From Peptoniphilaceae bacterium AM52-5BH (GTDB taxonomy: Bacteria; Bacillota; Clostridia; Tissierellales; Peptoniphilaceae): a stretch of 20,192 nt of DNA. A model generated the notes under the pieces. That model was given only the letters and a program-made list of their open reading frames with translations, was not told the DNA's origin and did no database searches. Shown here one piece after another: positions 1-8,602 of the stretch (its first letter is position 1; each line of letters starts with the position of its first letter). Location of the stretch: contig JAQEDR010000019.1 of NCBI GenBank assembly GCA_027669155.1, positions 1 through 20,192 on the forward strand. The letters are read 5' to 3'. A program made the position numbers and the translations under genes.

Positions 1-66
1 TTATGCACGAACTTAGTTTGCTTTAGGTGTCGCGATATTATTTGCAATTCATCGAACAAAAAAATT

Positions 67-2004
67 TTGCTTATAGCAGCTTTTGCATTCTTGTTACCAT
101 TTACTTCAAATGCCGATAGCAAGGAAGAGAGTAATGACATAGTTCGATATGATTATAGTTTTCCTAGGGATATTGAAGAATATGATGATTCTATTTTGAC
201 TAATTCATCTCAGAAGTTTTATTATGATGAGAATATTGAGGATCAAATCAATATTAGTAACTATGAAAATGCAGATGTTTTCATAAATGGTAAGGCTGTA
301 GAATCCGATGATGAGGCTAAAAATCTTATTCAAGAAGGAAAAAATACTGTAGATATTTTAAATGTAAGGGATAAAGTCGACGTAAAAATCAAATCTGGCA
401 AGGAAGAAAAAGGTTTTAACAATTCTAATAATAAATTAGACCAAAAAGTTACTGATTTGATGGAGACCTTACTTGATGAAGAAGTAAAGGAGAATTTTTC
501 TGGCGGTCAGATTAGTGTAATTAGAGATAACGAAGATATATATGACTATCATTTTGGCTATGTAAATAATTTTGAAAAAAATGGTGTAGCTATTCCTTTT
601 GAGGACAGGGTTAAAGTCGATGAGAATACTCTCTTCGATCTTGCAAGCAATACAAAGATGTATGTAACAAATTATAGTTTGCAAAAGTTAGTTTATGAGG
701 GAAAAATCAACATTGATGATAAAGTATCTAAGTATTTTCCTGAATTTAAGGATGACGAAAAAAGTCCTATAAAGGGTAAAAATGAGATGACTATTAGGGA
801 TATACTTAGACATCAAGCTGGTTTTCCTGCGGATCCTCAATACCATAATAACAATTACGACAAGGATGATGGTAACAAAAATGGAGTTAATGATTTATTC
901 TCCCAAGATAGGGAAAAAACATTGGATATGGTAATGAGAACACCACTATCATATGAGCCTGGCTCAAAATCAGTGTATTCAGATGTAGATTATATGCTAC
1001 TTGGATTTATAGTGGAAAAAGTCACCGGACAAAGATTGGATAAGTACTTTGCTGAAAACTTTGCTAAGCCATTAAATCTTAGATATACACTTTTTAATCC
1101 ACTAGAAAATGGATTTGATAAAAATCAGGTGGCTGCTACTGAACTAAACGGAAATACAAGAGATGGAGCAGTTGATTTCTTAAATATTAGAAAGGATACC
1201 ATCCAAGGTGAGGTTCATGATGAGAAAGCCTATTATTCTATGGCTGGTGTAAGCGGTCATGCAGGATTGTTTTCTAATTCACGCGAATTAGCAAAACTAG
1301 CAAATATTATGCTAAATGAAGGTAGATATAAAAATATTAGATTCTGGGATAAGAAGACTCAAGATGAATTCACTAAGGCAAGTGAAGTTAACCCATCCTA
1401 CGGTTTAGGTTGGAGGAGAATGGCCGATGGCAAATATGCTTGGGCATTTTCAAACCTAGCAAGTTCAAATACAATTGGCCATACTGGATGGACAGGTACT
1501 CTTACAGTTATCGATCCATTGGAAAGAATGACCTTCGTCTTATTGACTAATAAAAAGAACGGTTTTGTTTTAGATAATAAGGAAAACCCTAATTATTTCT
1601 ACACTGATGCTTCTATGAGTGGAGGTTACGGTGCAGTGAGTACTTTAATTTATAAAGCTCTTCAAGATAATTCAAAAGAGCTAGTTATGGCCCTTGCAAA
1701 TGAACTTCAGATTGGACAAGAAAGAATGTTAAAAGATAGAGAAGGCTATCTTAATGAGGCTGAACTTAATGATTATATAGCCATAAAAAATACAAATCAA
1801 ATAATCAAAGAAAAATACAAAAATACAAGCGAAGATAGTATTAGTATTGATGATGAAAAAGCTGATCATGATAATTTGGAAAAAACTAAGAATGAATCAA
1901 GATATGAGAAAAGTTCTAATCCTAAGACAGGAATAAATGGATTAATACATTTGCTTAGCTTAGCGTTTTCTTCAGCATTTGCCTATAGAAAAATAAAGAG
2001 ATAA
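67..2004 (+). CDS. Secreted serine hydrolase, PBP4B/YfeW-like (beta-lactamase fold), possibly wall-anchored
   Basis: Beta-lactamase/PBP-fold serine hydrolase. The three active-site motifs are in order: S194-N-T-K197 (SxxK, nucleophile Ser194), Y304-S-D (the YxN position) and H472-T-G (the KTG-equivalent). A hydrophobic signal peptide covers about residues 1-16, followed by an acidic, Asn-rich region of roughly 110 residues before the catalytic domain. The tail carries N618-P-K-T-G, a hydrophobic stretch and a basic end, which resembles a sortase signal. The start is uncertain: TTG at 67 has no clear ribosome-binding site, and the frame is open to the window edge, so the true start may be upstream. 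It lies 2 bp before mupG. In E. coli the PBP4B gene yfeW is next to murQ-murP, and B. subtilis AmiE, a MurNAc-L-Ala amidase in its MurNAc cluster, is of the same fold. It probably trims wall peptides or muropeptides outside the cell; amidase, esterase or carboxypeptidase activity cannot be told apart. Confidence 0.85.
   Translation: MLIAAFAFLLPFTSNADSKEESNDIVRYDYSFPRDIEEYDDSILTNSSQKFYYDENIEDQINISNYENADVFINGKAVESDDEAKNLIQEGKNTVDILNVRDKVDVKIKSGKEEKGFNNSNNKLDQKVTDLMETLLDEEVKENFSGGQISVIRDNEDIYDYHFGYVNNFEKNGVAIPFEDRVKVDENTLFDLASNTKMYVTNYSLQKLVYEGKINIDDKVSKYFPEFKDDEKSPIKGKNEMTIRDILRHQAGFPADPQYHNNNYDKDDGNKNGVNDLFSQDREKTLDMVMRTPLSYEPGSKSVYSDVDYMLLGFIVEKVTGQRLDKYFAENFAKPLNLRYTLFNPLENGFDKNQVAATELNGNTRDGAVDFLNIRKDTIQGEVHDEKAYYSMAGVSGHAGLFSNSRELAKLANIMLNEGRYKNIRFWDKKTQDEFTKASEVNPSYGLGWRRMADGKYAWAFSNLASSNTIGHTGWTGTLTVIDPLERMTFVLLTNKKNGFVLDNKENPNYFYTDASMSGGYGAVSTLIYKALQDNSKELVMALANELQIGQERMLKDREGYLNEAELNDYIAIKNTNQIIKEKYKNTSEDSISIDDEKADHDNLEKTKNESRYEKSSNPKTGINGLIHLLSLAFSSAFAYRKIKR
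1918..2001 (+). other. LPXTG-like (NPKTG) C-terminal sorting signal of the serine hydrolase
   Basis: Residues 618-622 read N-P-K-T-G. A hydrophobic stretch of about 19 residues follows, and the protein ends in Arg/Lys (R-K-I-K-R). That tripartite layout is the class signature of sortase substrates. NPKTG departs from LPXTG only at the first residue. Wall attachment is inferred, because no sortase gene lies in the window. Confidence 0.6.
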
Positions 2005-2006
2005 TT

Positions 2007-2996
2007 ATGCTTGGTTTTTCTTTATATTTTGATATGGACTTCGATTTAGAAAATGAAGTAAGCAAATATGAGGGCTTTGATATCTTATTTACTTCGATTC
2101 ATTATCCAGAAGGATCTGAGACTTTCGAAAAGTTCTTGGACCTTTGTGAAAAATCCCTTGATAAAAATTTTAATATTTGTGTCGATTTAAATAAGGATGT
2201 CCTTAGTAAGAATCCCAAGCTTTTGGATATGGACCTTATACTAAGGCTTGATTATGGCTTTAACCCCAAAGAGATAGCAGAATTAAGTAAGAATAATAGG
2301 ATTTCTATAAATGCTTCTACAATTGATAGGAAAATCTTAGAAAAGATTTTAGCTTTCGGGGCGAATAAGGATAATATCCTAGCTATTCACAACTACTATC
2401 CTCTTGAATTTTCAGGTCTGGGAGAAGATTATCTTAAGAGGAGAAATGACCTCTTTAAGTCACTAGGAATAGAGACTATAGCCTTCGTAGCTGGAAATGA
2501 GAATTTGCGTGGGCCAATGCGTAAGGGTCTACCAACTCTTGAAAGTCATAGGTTAAAGGATCCTTACCTAAGTTTTGTGGAACTTAAGAGAAAATACGGG
2601 ATGGATTCTATAATATTAGCTGAAGGAGTTGATGATAGGAATATTTCTAATATAAGAGATTTTCACAAGGACAATAGGCTAAGTCTTAAAGTTAGGATGA
2701 ATGATGAATTTAACCATATCAAAGGCTTTAGACAAAGGATGGATCTTAGCGAATTTATCCTAAGAAACGAGAGGGAATATAGGAAGGTAGAAGCTTCTAC
2801 TTCCTTCTATGCCAAAAGAGGAGATATACTAATCCTAAACGAGAAGGCTGGAAGATACAGCGGAGAGATTGAAATTTGCAAGAGAGATTTAGGTCTTGTA
2901 GCAGATAGAAATCTTATCGGCAAGGTGGATAAAGAACATATTGAATTAATTGATTATATAAAAGGAGGTGATGATCTTGTCTTCGACAGAAGATAG
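2007..2996 (+). CDS. mupG: 6-phospho-N-acetylmuramidase, MupG/DUF871 family
   Basis: A protein of the DUF871 family, a TIM-barrel-like N-terminal domain with a smaller C-terminal domain. The N-terminus (G-F-S-L-Y-F) and the segment L-P-T-L-E-x-H-R around residue 175 are of the type seen in the family. In Staphylococcus aureus the family member MupG hydrolyses MurNAc-6-P-GlcNAc, made by MurP during uptake, into MurNAc-6-P and GlcNAc. The order mupG-murQ-murP matches the staphylococcal operon, which makes the assignment strong. At 329 aa it is slightly short for the family. It is cytoplasmic, with no signal peptide. It starts 2 bp after the preceding gene with only a weak ribosome-binding site, and its 3' end overlaps the start of murQ, so it is probably translated in a coupled way. 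Confidence 0.85.
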   Translation: MLGFSLYFDMDFDLENEVSKYEGFDILFTSIHYPEGSETFEKFLDLCEKSLDKNFNICVDLNKDVLSKNPKLLDMDLILRLDYGFNPKEIAELSKNNRISINASTIDRKILEKILAFGANKDNILAIHNYYPLEFSGLGEDYLKRRNDLFKSLGIETIAFVAGNENLRGPMRKGLPTLESHRLKDPYLSFVELKRKYGMDSIILAEGVDDRNISNIRDFHKDNRLSLKVRMNDEFNHIKGFRQRMDLSEFILRNEREYRKVEASTSFYAKRGDILILNEKAGRYSGEIEICKRDLGLVADRNLIGKVDKEHIELIDYIKGGDDLVFDRR

Positions 2997-3852
2997 AAAT
3001 CCCCAAAGCGCAGACCTAGATTTAAAAAGCGTTAGGGAGATATTGGAAGTTATTAATAGAGAAGATAGGACGATTGCAGGAAGTGTTGGACAATCCTTAG
3101 AGGATATAGAAAAGCTTACCGAAGAAGTAGTAAAGACTTTTAAAAATGGTGGCAGATTATTTTATTTGGGAGCAGGAACTAGTGGAAGGCTTGGAGTGCT
3201 CGATGCATCTGAGACTGTTCCAACCTTTTCAGTAGATCCAAAGCTTGTAACAGGCCTTATTGCAGGAGGAGACTATGCCCTCCGCCATCCTATAGAAAAC
3301 GCTGAGGATAGCGAAAAGGCAGGAGAAGAGGATTTGATTAAGGAAAATCTTACATCCAAGGACTTTGTTATAGGAATCGCGGCAAGTGGTAGAACTCCTT
3401 ACTGCATAGGAGCTGTTGAGTATGCCAAAAAAATCGGTGCTAAGACCGGATCTATCGCTTGTAACAAAAACGCTCTTATTTCTGATCATGTGGATTATCC
3501 AATAGAAATAGAAACTGGAGCGGAGGTCCTTACAGGTTCGACTAGGATGAAGGCAGGAACTGCAACCAAAATGGTGCTAAATATGATATCGACTACAGCC
3601 ATGGTGAAAATCGGCAAGGTCTATGATAATCTAATGGTTGACTTAAGGCCAACTAATGAGAAGCTTATAGATAGGGCGAGAAAGATTATTGTTGAACTTA
3701 CAGGAATTTCATACGAGAGGGCAGGAGAAATATTAGAAGAAGCTAATAATCAAGTGAAACCTGCAATAATAATGGCAAACAAGAACATCAGTTATGAGAA
3801 AGCCCTAGAGATATTAAAAATTAACCAAGGCTTTATAAGAGAGGATTTGTGA
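2977..3852 (+). CDS. murQ: N-acetylmuramic acid 6-phosphate etherase
   Basis: MurQ cleaves the D-lactyl ether of MurNAc-6-P to give GlcNAc-6-P and D-lactate in the cytoplasm. It has a SIS-type sugar-phosphate domain with the conserved A-G-T-S-G-R-L-G loop and D-A-S-E, where the Glu is the expected counterpart of catalytic E. coli Glu83. N-A-E-D lies at the second conserved acid (Glu114 in E. coli). I chose TTG at 2977: a strong AGGAGG at 2963-2968 sits 8 nt upstream, and the product then begins S-S-T-E-D-R-N-P like other MurQ proteins. The upstream GTG at 2968 lies inside the Shine-Dalgarno and is rejected. The protein is 291 aa, normal for the family. It overlaps mupG by 20 nt, and murP begins 1 nt after its stop. 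No murR regulator is in the window. Confidence 0.95.
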   Translation: MSSTEDRNPQSADLDLKSVREILEVINREDRTIAGSVGQSLEDIEKLTEEVVKTFKNGGRLFYLGAGTSGRLGVLDASETVPTFSVDPKLVTGLIAGGDYALRHPIENAEDSEKAGEEDLIKENLTSKDFVIGIAASGRTPYCIGAVEYAKKIGAKTGSIACNKNALISDHVDYPIEIETGAEVLTGSTRMKAGTATKMVLNMISTTAMVKIGKVYDNLMVDLRPTNEKLIDRARKIIVELTGISYERAGEILEEANNQVKPAIIMANKNISYEKALEILKINQGFIREDL

Positions 3853-3853
3853 T

Positions 3854-5293
3854 ATGACAAACAATGAATTAGCCAAATTATTGATAGAAGATTTTGGTGG
3901 ATCAGGAAACTTAAAAGAAGTTATCAATTGTATGACTAGAGTTAGGGTAAAGGTCAATAACCCTGACCTAATCGATTATGAAAAAATTAAATCAAGGGAG
4001 GGAGTCCTTGGCCTTGTTGAAGGAGAGCAAGTCCAAGTAATCCTAGGACCAGGTAAGAGCGAGAAAGTAGCAAGAGCTATGGCAAGTCTATCAGATAGCC
4101 ACTTCAGTGAAGAAACTGATAAGGAAAGACTCAAAAGACAAACACAAGAAAACAAAGAAAGCTACAAGGCAGGTCAAAAGCAAAGCGGGTTCAAGAAGTT
4201 TACATCAAGTATTGCCTCAGTCTTTGTTCCACTAATTCCGGCCTTCGTTGGGGCAGGACTTATAGGTGGTGTAGCCTCAGTCTTACAAAATATGGTAACA
4301 GCAGGTAGCGTAAGCCAAGAATCTGTGGCAACTTTAATTCAAGTTCTAAATATTATGAAAAACGGCCTTTACGCTTATCTAAATATCTTTATTGGTATCA
4401 ATGCAGCGAGAGTCTTTAAGGCAAATCAAGGCCTAGGTGGAGTAGTTGGAGGAATGGTATATCTTACAGGAATGAATCCAGATATGCCTATAAATAATAT
4501 TTTCCTAGGAACACCGCTTGCAGCTGGTCAGGGAGGAGTTATTGGAGTATTAGTTTCAGTTTGGATTTTATCCAAGGTAGAAAATGCCCTTCACAAGGCT
4601 GTACCAGATTCTTTGGATATTATAATAGTCCCAGCTATCTCACTAATTATCGTAGGACTCCTTCATATGTTTATCATAATGCCACTAGCAGGACTTATCT
4701 CTAATGGCCTAATAGGATTTATCGATGGAGTAATCAACATAGGTGGACCTATATCTGGCTTTATCCTAGGCGCCTTGTTCCTTCCAATGGTAATGCTGGG
4801 TCTACACCAAATACTCACCCCAATCCATGTGGCTATGATTGAGTCACAGGGAGCAACCTACCTTCTTCCAATCCTTGCTATGGCAGGAGCTGGTCAAGTT
4901 GGAGCTGCTATTGCGATTTTGGTTAAATGTAAGAACAACAAGCAAATCCAAACCATAGCCAAGGGTGGACTTCCAGTTGGAATCCTTGGAATTGGCGAGC
5001 CTTTAATCTACGCCCTAACCCTACCAATGGGTAAGGCCTTCATCACAGCTTGTATTGGCGGAGGCGTTGGCGGTGCTGTAATTGGTCTAATCGGATCAAT
5101 AGGCGCTACAGCCATTGGACCTTCAGGAATTGCCCTAATTCCACTTATTTATAACAATAGATGGCTAGGATATCTTGCAGGTCTTATTGCAGGATATGTG
5201 GGAGGTTTTGTAGCGACTTACTTCTTTGGGATTGATGAAAAATATGTAAATGGAGCAAGTCTCGATAATTCTAATAAGTTTGAATTTAAATAG
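3854..5293 (+). CDS. murP: PTS EIIBC, N-acetylmuramic acid / MurNAc-GlcNAc specific
   Basis: This membrane permease of the glucose-class PTS takes up MurNAc, or in Gram-positives MurNAc-GlcNAc, and phosphorylates it at C6. The EIIB domain (about residues 1-85) has the phosphorylated Cys26 in N-C-M-T-R-V-R-V. A charged linker (about 90-115) leads to a multi-span EIIC domain (about 120-465) with the typical G-E-P-L-I-Y-A motif near residue 381. There is no EIIA domain, as is usual for MurP, so a separate glucose-type EIIA must supply phosphate. MupG and MurQ directly upstream define the substrate; by sequence alone another EIIBC of the sucrose/trehalose type would be hard to exclude. It is the last gene of the operon and is followed at once by a terminator. 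Confidence 0.9.
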   Translation: MTNNELAKLLIEDFGGSGNLKEVINCMTRVRVKVNNPDLIDYEKIKSREGVLGLVEGEQVQVILGPGKSEKVARAMASLSDSHFSEETDKERLKRQTQENKESYKAGQKQSGFKKFTSSIASVFVPLIPAFVGAGLIGGVASVLQNMVTAGSVSQESVATLIQVLNIMKNGLYAYLNIFIGINAARVFKANQGLGGVVGGMVYLTGMNPDMPINNIFLGTPLAAGQGGVIGVLVSVWILSKVENALHKAVPDSLDIIIVPAISLIIVGLLHMFIIMPLAGLISNGLIGFIDGVINIGGPISGFILGALFLPMVMLGLHQILTPIHVAMIESQGATYLLPILAMAGAGQVGAAIAILVKCKNNKQIQTIAKGGLPVGILGIGEPLIYALTLPMGKAFITACIGGGVGGAVIGLIGSIGATAIGPSGIALIPLIYNNRWLGYLAGLIAGYVGGFVATYFFGIDEKYVNGASLDNSNKFEFK

Positions 5294-5303
5294 CAAATCA
5301 GTG

Positions 5304-5337
5304 AAACCACGGCGGGATTTTCCTTGCCGTGGTTTTT
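5304..5337 (+). terminator. Rho-independent terminator of the MurNAc operon
   Basis: A perfect 10-bp stem (AAACCACGGC at 5304-5313 with GCCGTGGTTT at 5326-5335), a 12-nt loop, then a T run. It starts about 10 nt after the murP stop. Confidence 0.9.
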
Positions 5338-5362
5338 GCTATAGAAGTCGACTCTCTTTGTA

Positions 5363-5390
5363 TTGATAATTGGCTATTAAAAGATATAGT
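5363..5390 (+). promoter_or_regulatory. Putative sigma-A promoter for the phosphatase-deoC-amylase-rnhA operon
   Basis: TTGATA at 5363-5368, a 16-bp spacer, TATAGT at 5385-5390. It lies just after the murP terminator and 28 bp before the ATG at 5419. Confidence 0.55.
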
Positions 5391-5418
5391 TATTATAACA
5401 AGTTTAAGGTAGGATAAG

Positions 5419-6510
5419 ATGGCAAATACAAGTAATTTTACTGAAGATAAAAATTTTTTTATATTAAATTCTATGGATGATTGGGTTAGGATTGTCGATA
5501 CAAATGGCAAGACTATCTTTATTAATGAAGCATTCAAGAAAGCGTGCGACTTGTCATCTGAGCTAAAAAACTACCTAGAAGCGTCTTCTTCTTTTCTTTT
5601 AGGAGATAGGAATGAAGCTGTAAGAAATACGACCATGATTGAAGAAAAGTTAATCGATGAGAGATATTTTTCTATAAAATCCTCTCCAATCTACAATGGA
5701 GATGAGTTCTTGGGGATTGTGGAAGTATATAGGGATATCACCCGTGAGAGTCTGATGAAAATCGAGCTATTTAATAACAATAGAAATATGCTCGATGATG
5801 TTAGATTCGTAAAGAAGATTCAAACAAATATCCTCCCTAGGGATAAGACCTATGGCAAGCTTGTCTTAAAGAGTAAGTATATACCAAGTGATGAGCTTTC
5901 AGGGGACTTCTTCGACCTTATTAAAATCAATGAAGGGAAATACGCCCTATACATAGCAGATATAATGGGCCATGGGGTCAAGGCTTCGATAATGACTATG
6001 TTTATCAAGGTTACTATGAATGCAATACTCGATAAACACCCCGACTATTCTCCATCAGAGATTTTATTTAAGCTAAGGGAGAAGTTCGCAAAACTTGGCA
6101 TGGAGTCAAGTCAGTATTTTACAGCTTGGCTTGGAATATTTGACTTCGAAAGAAATACTCTAACATTTTCCAATGCTGGCCACAACTGTCCTCCGCTCTT
6201 ATATTCCAAAAAAGAGGAGAAAGTAACTTATCTTTTGGCAAGCGGAAGGATGATTTCAAATATTATAGAGCCCGATAACTATGATGAAAAGACTGTAGAA
6301 GTAGAAAGTGGAGATAGGATTCTCTTATTTTCTGACGGAGCCATAGAGACAAAGGATGAAAAAAGATGTGAGTATGGGCTCGAGAGGCTTAAAGAAAACT
6401 TTGCATCCTACCATGATCTAGAGAAAAGCTATACAGATATCAAAAACTTCACCTGGGGCAAGCAAGAAGACGACCTTAGTCTTGTCCAAATCGAATATAA
6501 GGAGAAATAA
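5419..6510 (+). CDS. PAS-domain PP2C-type (SpoIIE/RsbU-like) serine phosphatase
   Basis: A cytoplasmic signalling protein of 363 aa. Residues 11-110 form a PAS-like sensor ([13 protein letters not shown] core; Y-R-D-I-T at the end). A short helical linker follows, then a PPM/SpoIIE phosphatase domain at about 150-360. Metal-binding motifs are visible: S-G-D163-F-F-D, I-A-D181-I-M-G-H-G, F-S-D306-G-A and the terminal D-D-L-S-L. Family members dephosphorylate anti-sigma-factor antagonists, but no partner STAS or kinase gene is nearby, so the target is unknown. The ligand of the PAS domain is also unknown. It is the first gene of an operon with its own promoter and ribosome-binding site, and its TAA shares a base with the deoC ATG (TAATG). 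Confidence 0.85.
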   Translation: MANTSNFTEDKNFFILNSMDDWVRIVDTNGKTIFINEAFKKACDLSSELKNYLEASSSFLLGDRNEAVRNTTMIEEKLIDERYFSIKSSPIYNGDEFLGIVEVYRDITRESLMKIELFNNNRNMLDDVRFVKKIQTNILPRDKTYGKLVLKSKYIPSDELSGDFFDLIKINEGKYALYIADIMGHGVKASIMTMFIKVTMNAILDKHPDYSPSEILFKLREKFAKLGMESSQYFTAWLGIFDFERNTLTFSNAGHNCPPLLYSKKEEKVTYLLASGRMISNIIEPDNYDEKTVEVESGDRILLFSDGAIETKDEKRCEYGLERLKENFASYHDLEKSYTDIKNFTWGKQEDDLSLVQIEYKEK

Positions 6511-7148
6511 TGAAAAATTTAAATTCATATATAGACCACACTAATTTAAAGCCAGAGGCACAAATTGACGAGATAAAGACCCTTGTCGATGAAGCTGTCG
6601 CAAATGATTTCTACAGCGTATGCGTAAACTCTACCTACGTAAAAGATATTAAAGCCTACAACGAAGACGTAAGAATCGCAGCAGTAGTCGGCTTTCCTCT
6701 AGGAGCAATGGCGACAAGGGCCAAGGCCTACGAGGCAAAGTGCGCCGTAGAAGACGGGGCAAGTGAGATCGATATGGTTATTCCAATCGGAAGACTTAAG
6801 GATAAAGATTACGATTATGTCCTAAAGGACATAAAAGCTTGTAAAGAAGCGATAGGTGATAAGATACTAAAAGTAATCATTGAAACATGTCTTTTAACTG
6901 ACGAAGAAAAAATCAAGGCCTGTGAGCTAGCAGAAGAAGCTGGGGCCGATTTTGTAAAGACTTCTACAGGATTTTCTACTGGAGGAGCTAACGCCTTTGA
7001 CGTAAAACTTATGAAGGAAACAGTAGGAGATAGGCTAGAAGTTAAGGCAAGTGGCGGGATCCATACTAGAAAAGAAGCCATTGATATGATTGAAGCTGGC
7101 GCTAGTAGGATTGGTGCTAGTAAGTCAATCGAGATTTGTAAGGAGTAA
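6510..7148 (+). CDS. deoC: Deoxyribose-phosphate aldolase
   Basis: DeoC splits 2-deoxyribose-5-phosphate into glyceraldehyde-3-phosphate and acetaldehyde, the last step of deoxynucleoside catabolism. The class I TIM-barrel aldolase shows the Schiff-base lysine in V-K150-T-S-T-G-F, the second lysine in V-K179-A-S-G-G-I, and the acid in E-I-D88-M-V. The 212-aa length is typical of the short Gram-positive form. The start overlaps the phosphatase stop, so translation is probably coupled. No deoD, pdp or deoB gene is adjacent; it sits instead with an amylase and RNase H, which suggests an operon of general carbon or nucleotide salvage. Confidence 0.95.
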   Translation: MKNLNSYIDHTNLKPEAQIDEIKTLVDEAVANDFYSVCVNSTYVKDIKAYNEDVRIAAVVGFPLGAMATRAKAYEAKCAVEDGASEIDMVIPIGRLKDKDYDYVLKDIKACKEAIGDKILKVIIETCLLTDEEKIKACELAEEAGADFVKTSTGFSTGGANAFDVKLMKETVGDRLEVKASGGIHTRKEAIDMIEAGASRIGASKSIEICKE

Positions 7149-7150
7149 GT

Positions 7151-8602
7151 ATGGCCAATGAAGTCATGATGCAGTCTTTCGAGTGGGACACAGACGGATC
7201 GGGAGACTTTTATAAGAAACTAAAAAAAGATGCCAAGACCCTAAAGGAAAATGGAATAGATGGTTTGTGGCTTCCTCCAATGACCAAGGGCGGAAGCGAT
7301 ATGGACGTAGGCTACGGAGTCTATGACCTTTGGGATTTGGGAGAGTTCGATCAGAAGGGAACTGTAAGAACCAAATACGGAACCAAGGAAGAGCTCCTAG
7401 ACGCCATTAAGGCCTTACAAGATGCTGGGATCAAATGCTATGCCGACGTTGTCCTAAACCATAAGGGAAATGCCGACTTTACAGAAGAGTTTAAGGCAGT
7501 AATGGTTGATCAAAACAACAGAGAACAAGACGTATCAGGAGAAATGGACATAGAGGCTTGGACCGGATTTGACTTTAAGGGAAGGGCTGGTAAGTATTCC
7601 GACATGGTTTGGCACTATTATCATTTCTCAGGTGTGGACTATGACGTAAAAAGTGACACTTCAGCTATATTTAGAATCCTAGGAGACGGGAAATATTGGG
7701 AAGAGGATGTATCAGGCGAAAAGGGTAACTTCGATTATCTCATGAATTGCGACATCGACCACGACCATCCAGAAGTAAGGGAAGAGATTTTCAAATGGGC
7801 CGATTGGTTCATCGACGAGACCAAGGTCGATGGCTTCAGATACGACGCCCTAAAGCACATTTCATCTAACTTCATCCACGACCTATCAGACCACATAATA
7901 AATGAAAAGGGTGTGGAGAACTTCTATCTTTTTGGAGAATTCTGGCAATACAACAAGGAAGAAATCGCCAAATACCTCGAAACAACAGATTATAACATAG
8001 ATTTATTCGATGTTCCCCTACATTTTCACATGCAAGAGGCAAGCAAGTCTATGGGTAACTACGACATGAGAAAAATCTTCGATAATACAATCGTGGCAGA
8101 TTTCCCAGCCCAAGCCGTAACCTTTGTGGATAACCACGACAGCCAACCAGGTCAGTCGCTCGACTCTTGGGTTGAAGATTGGTTTAAGGAAATCGCCTAT
8201 GCTATGATTTTGTTTAGAAAAGATGGCTATCCATGTATCTTTGCAGGAGACTACTACGGACTAATAGGAGAGGTAAAGACTGAAGCCAAATACGACCTGA
8301 TAAATAATATGCTTAAGGTTAGAAAAAATTACAACTACGGCGATCAAGACAACTACTTCGATGATCCTTCAGTTATTGGTTGGGTCAGGAGAGGAGATGA
8401 AGACCATAAGCCACTAACTGTTCTAATTTCCATAAAAGACATGGCTGAAAAGCAAATGTTTGTGGGAGAGGATGAGGCAGGAGCGACTTATGTGGACCTT
8501 TCTGGCAAAAACGAGGACATCACAATTGATGAGAATGGGAATGGAGTATTCACTGTGGGACCAGGGGCTGTAACCTACTGGGCCAACAAGGAAAGCTTAT
8601 GA
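7151..8602 (+). CDS. Cytoplasmic alpha-amylase, GH13 (subfamily 5-like)
   Basis: A glycoside hydrolase of the alpha-amylase fold, cutting internal alpha-1,4 bonds of glycogen or maltodextrin. Conserved regions in order: D99-V-V-L-N-H (region I), F-R-Y-D232-A-L-K-H with the nucleophile (II), F-G-E263-F-W acid/base (III), and V-D-N-H-D330 (IV). The N-terminal M-M-Q-S-F-E-W is typical of the AmyS/AmyA-like cytoplasmic group. There is no signal peptide, so it should act inside the cell on stored or imported glucans. The length of 483 aa is normal. It starts 2 bp after deoC and its stop overlaps the next start (ATGA), which places it firmly within the operon. Confidence 0.93.
   Translation: MANEVMMQSFEWDTDGSGDFYKKLKKDAKTLKENGIDGLWLPPMTKGGSDMDVGYGVYDLWDLGEFDQKGTVRTKYGTKEELLDAIKALQDAGIKCYADVVLNHKGNADFTEEFKAVMVDQNNREQDVSGEMDIEAWTGFDFKGRAGKYSDMVWHYYHFSGVDYDVKSDTSAIFRILGDGKYWEEDVSGEKGNFDYLMNCDIDHDHPEVREEIFKWADWFIDETKVDGFRYDALKHISSNFIHDLSDHIINEKGVENFYLFGEFWQYNKEEIAKYLETTDYNIDLFDVPLHFHMQEASKSMGNYDMRKIFDNTIVADFPAQAVTFVDNHDSQPGQSLDSWVEDWFKEIAYAMILFRKDGYPCIFAGDYYGLIGEVKTEAKYDLINNMLKVRKNYNYGDQDNYFDDPSVIGWVRRGDEDHKPLTVLISIKDMAEKQMFVGEDEAGATYVDLSGKNEDITIDENGNGVFTVGPGAVTYWANKESL

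Noticed and set aside
2968..2976. GTG start for murQ
   Set aside because: It overlaps the AGGAGG itself; TTG at 2977 has ideal spacing and gives the usual MurQ N-terminus.
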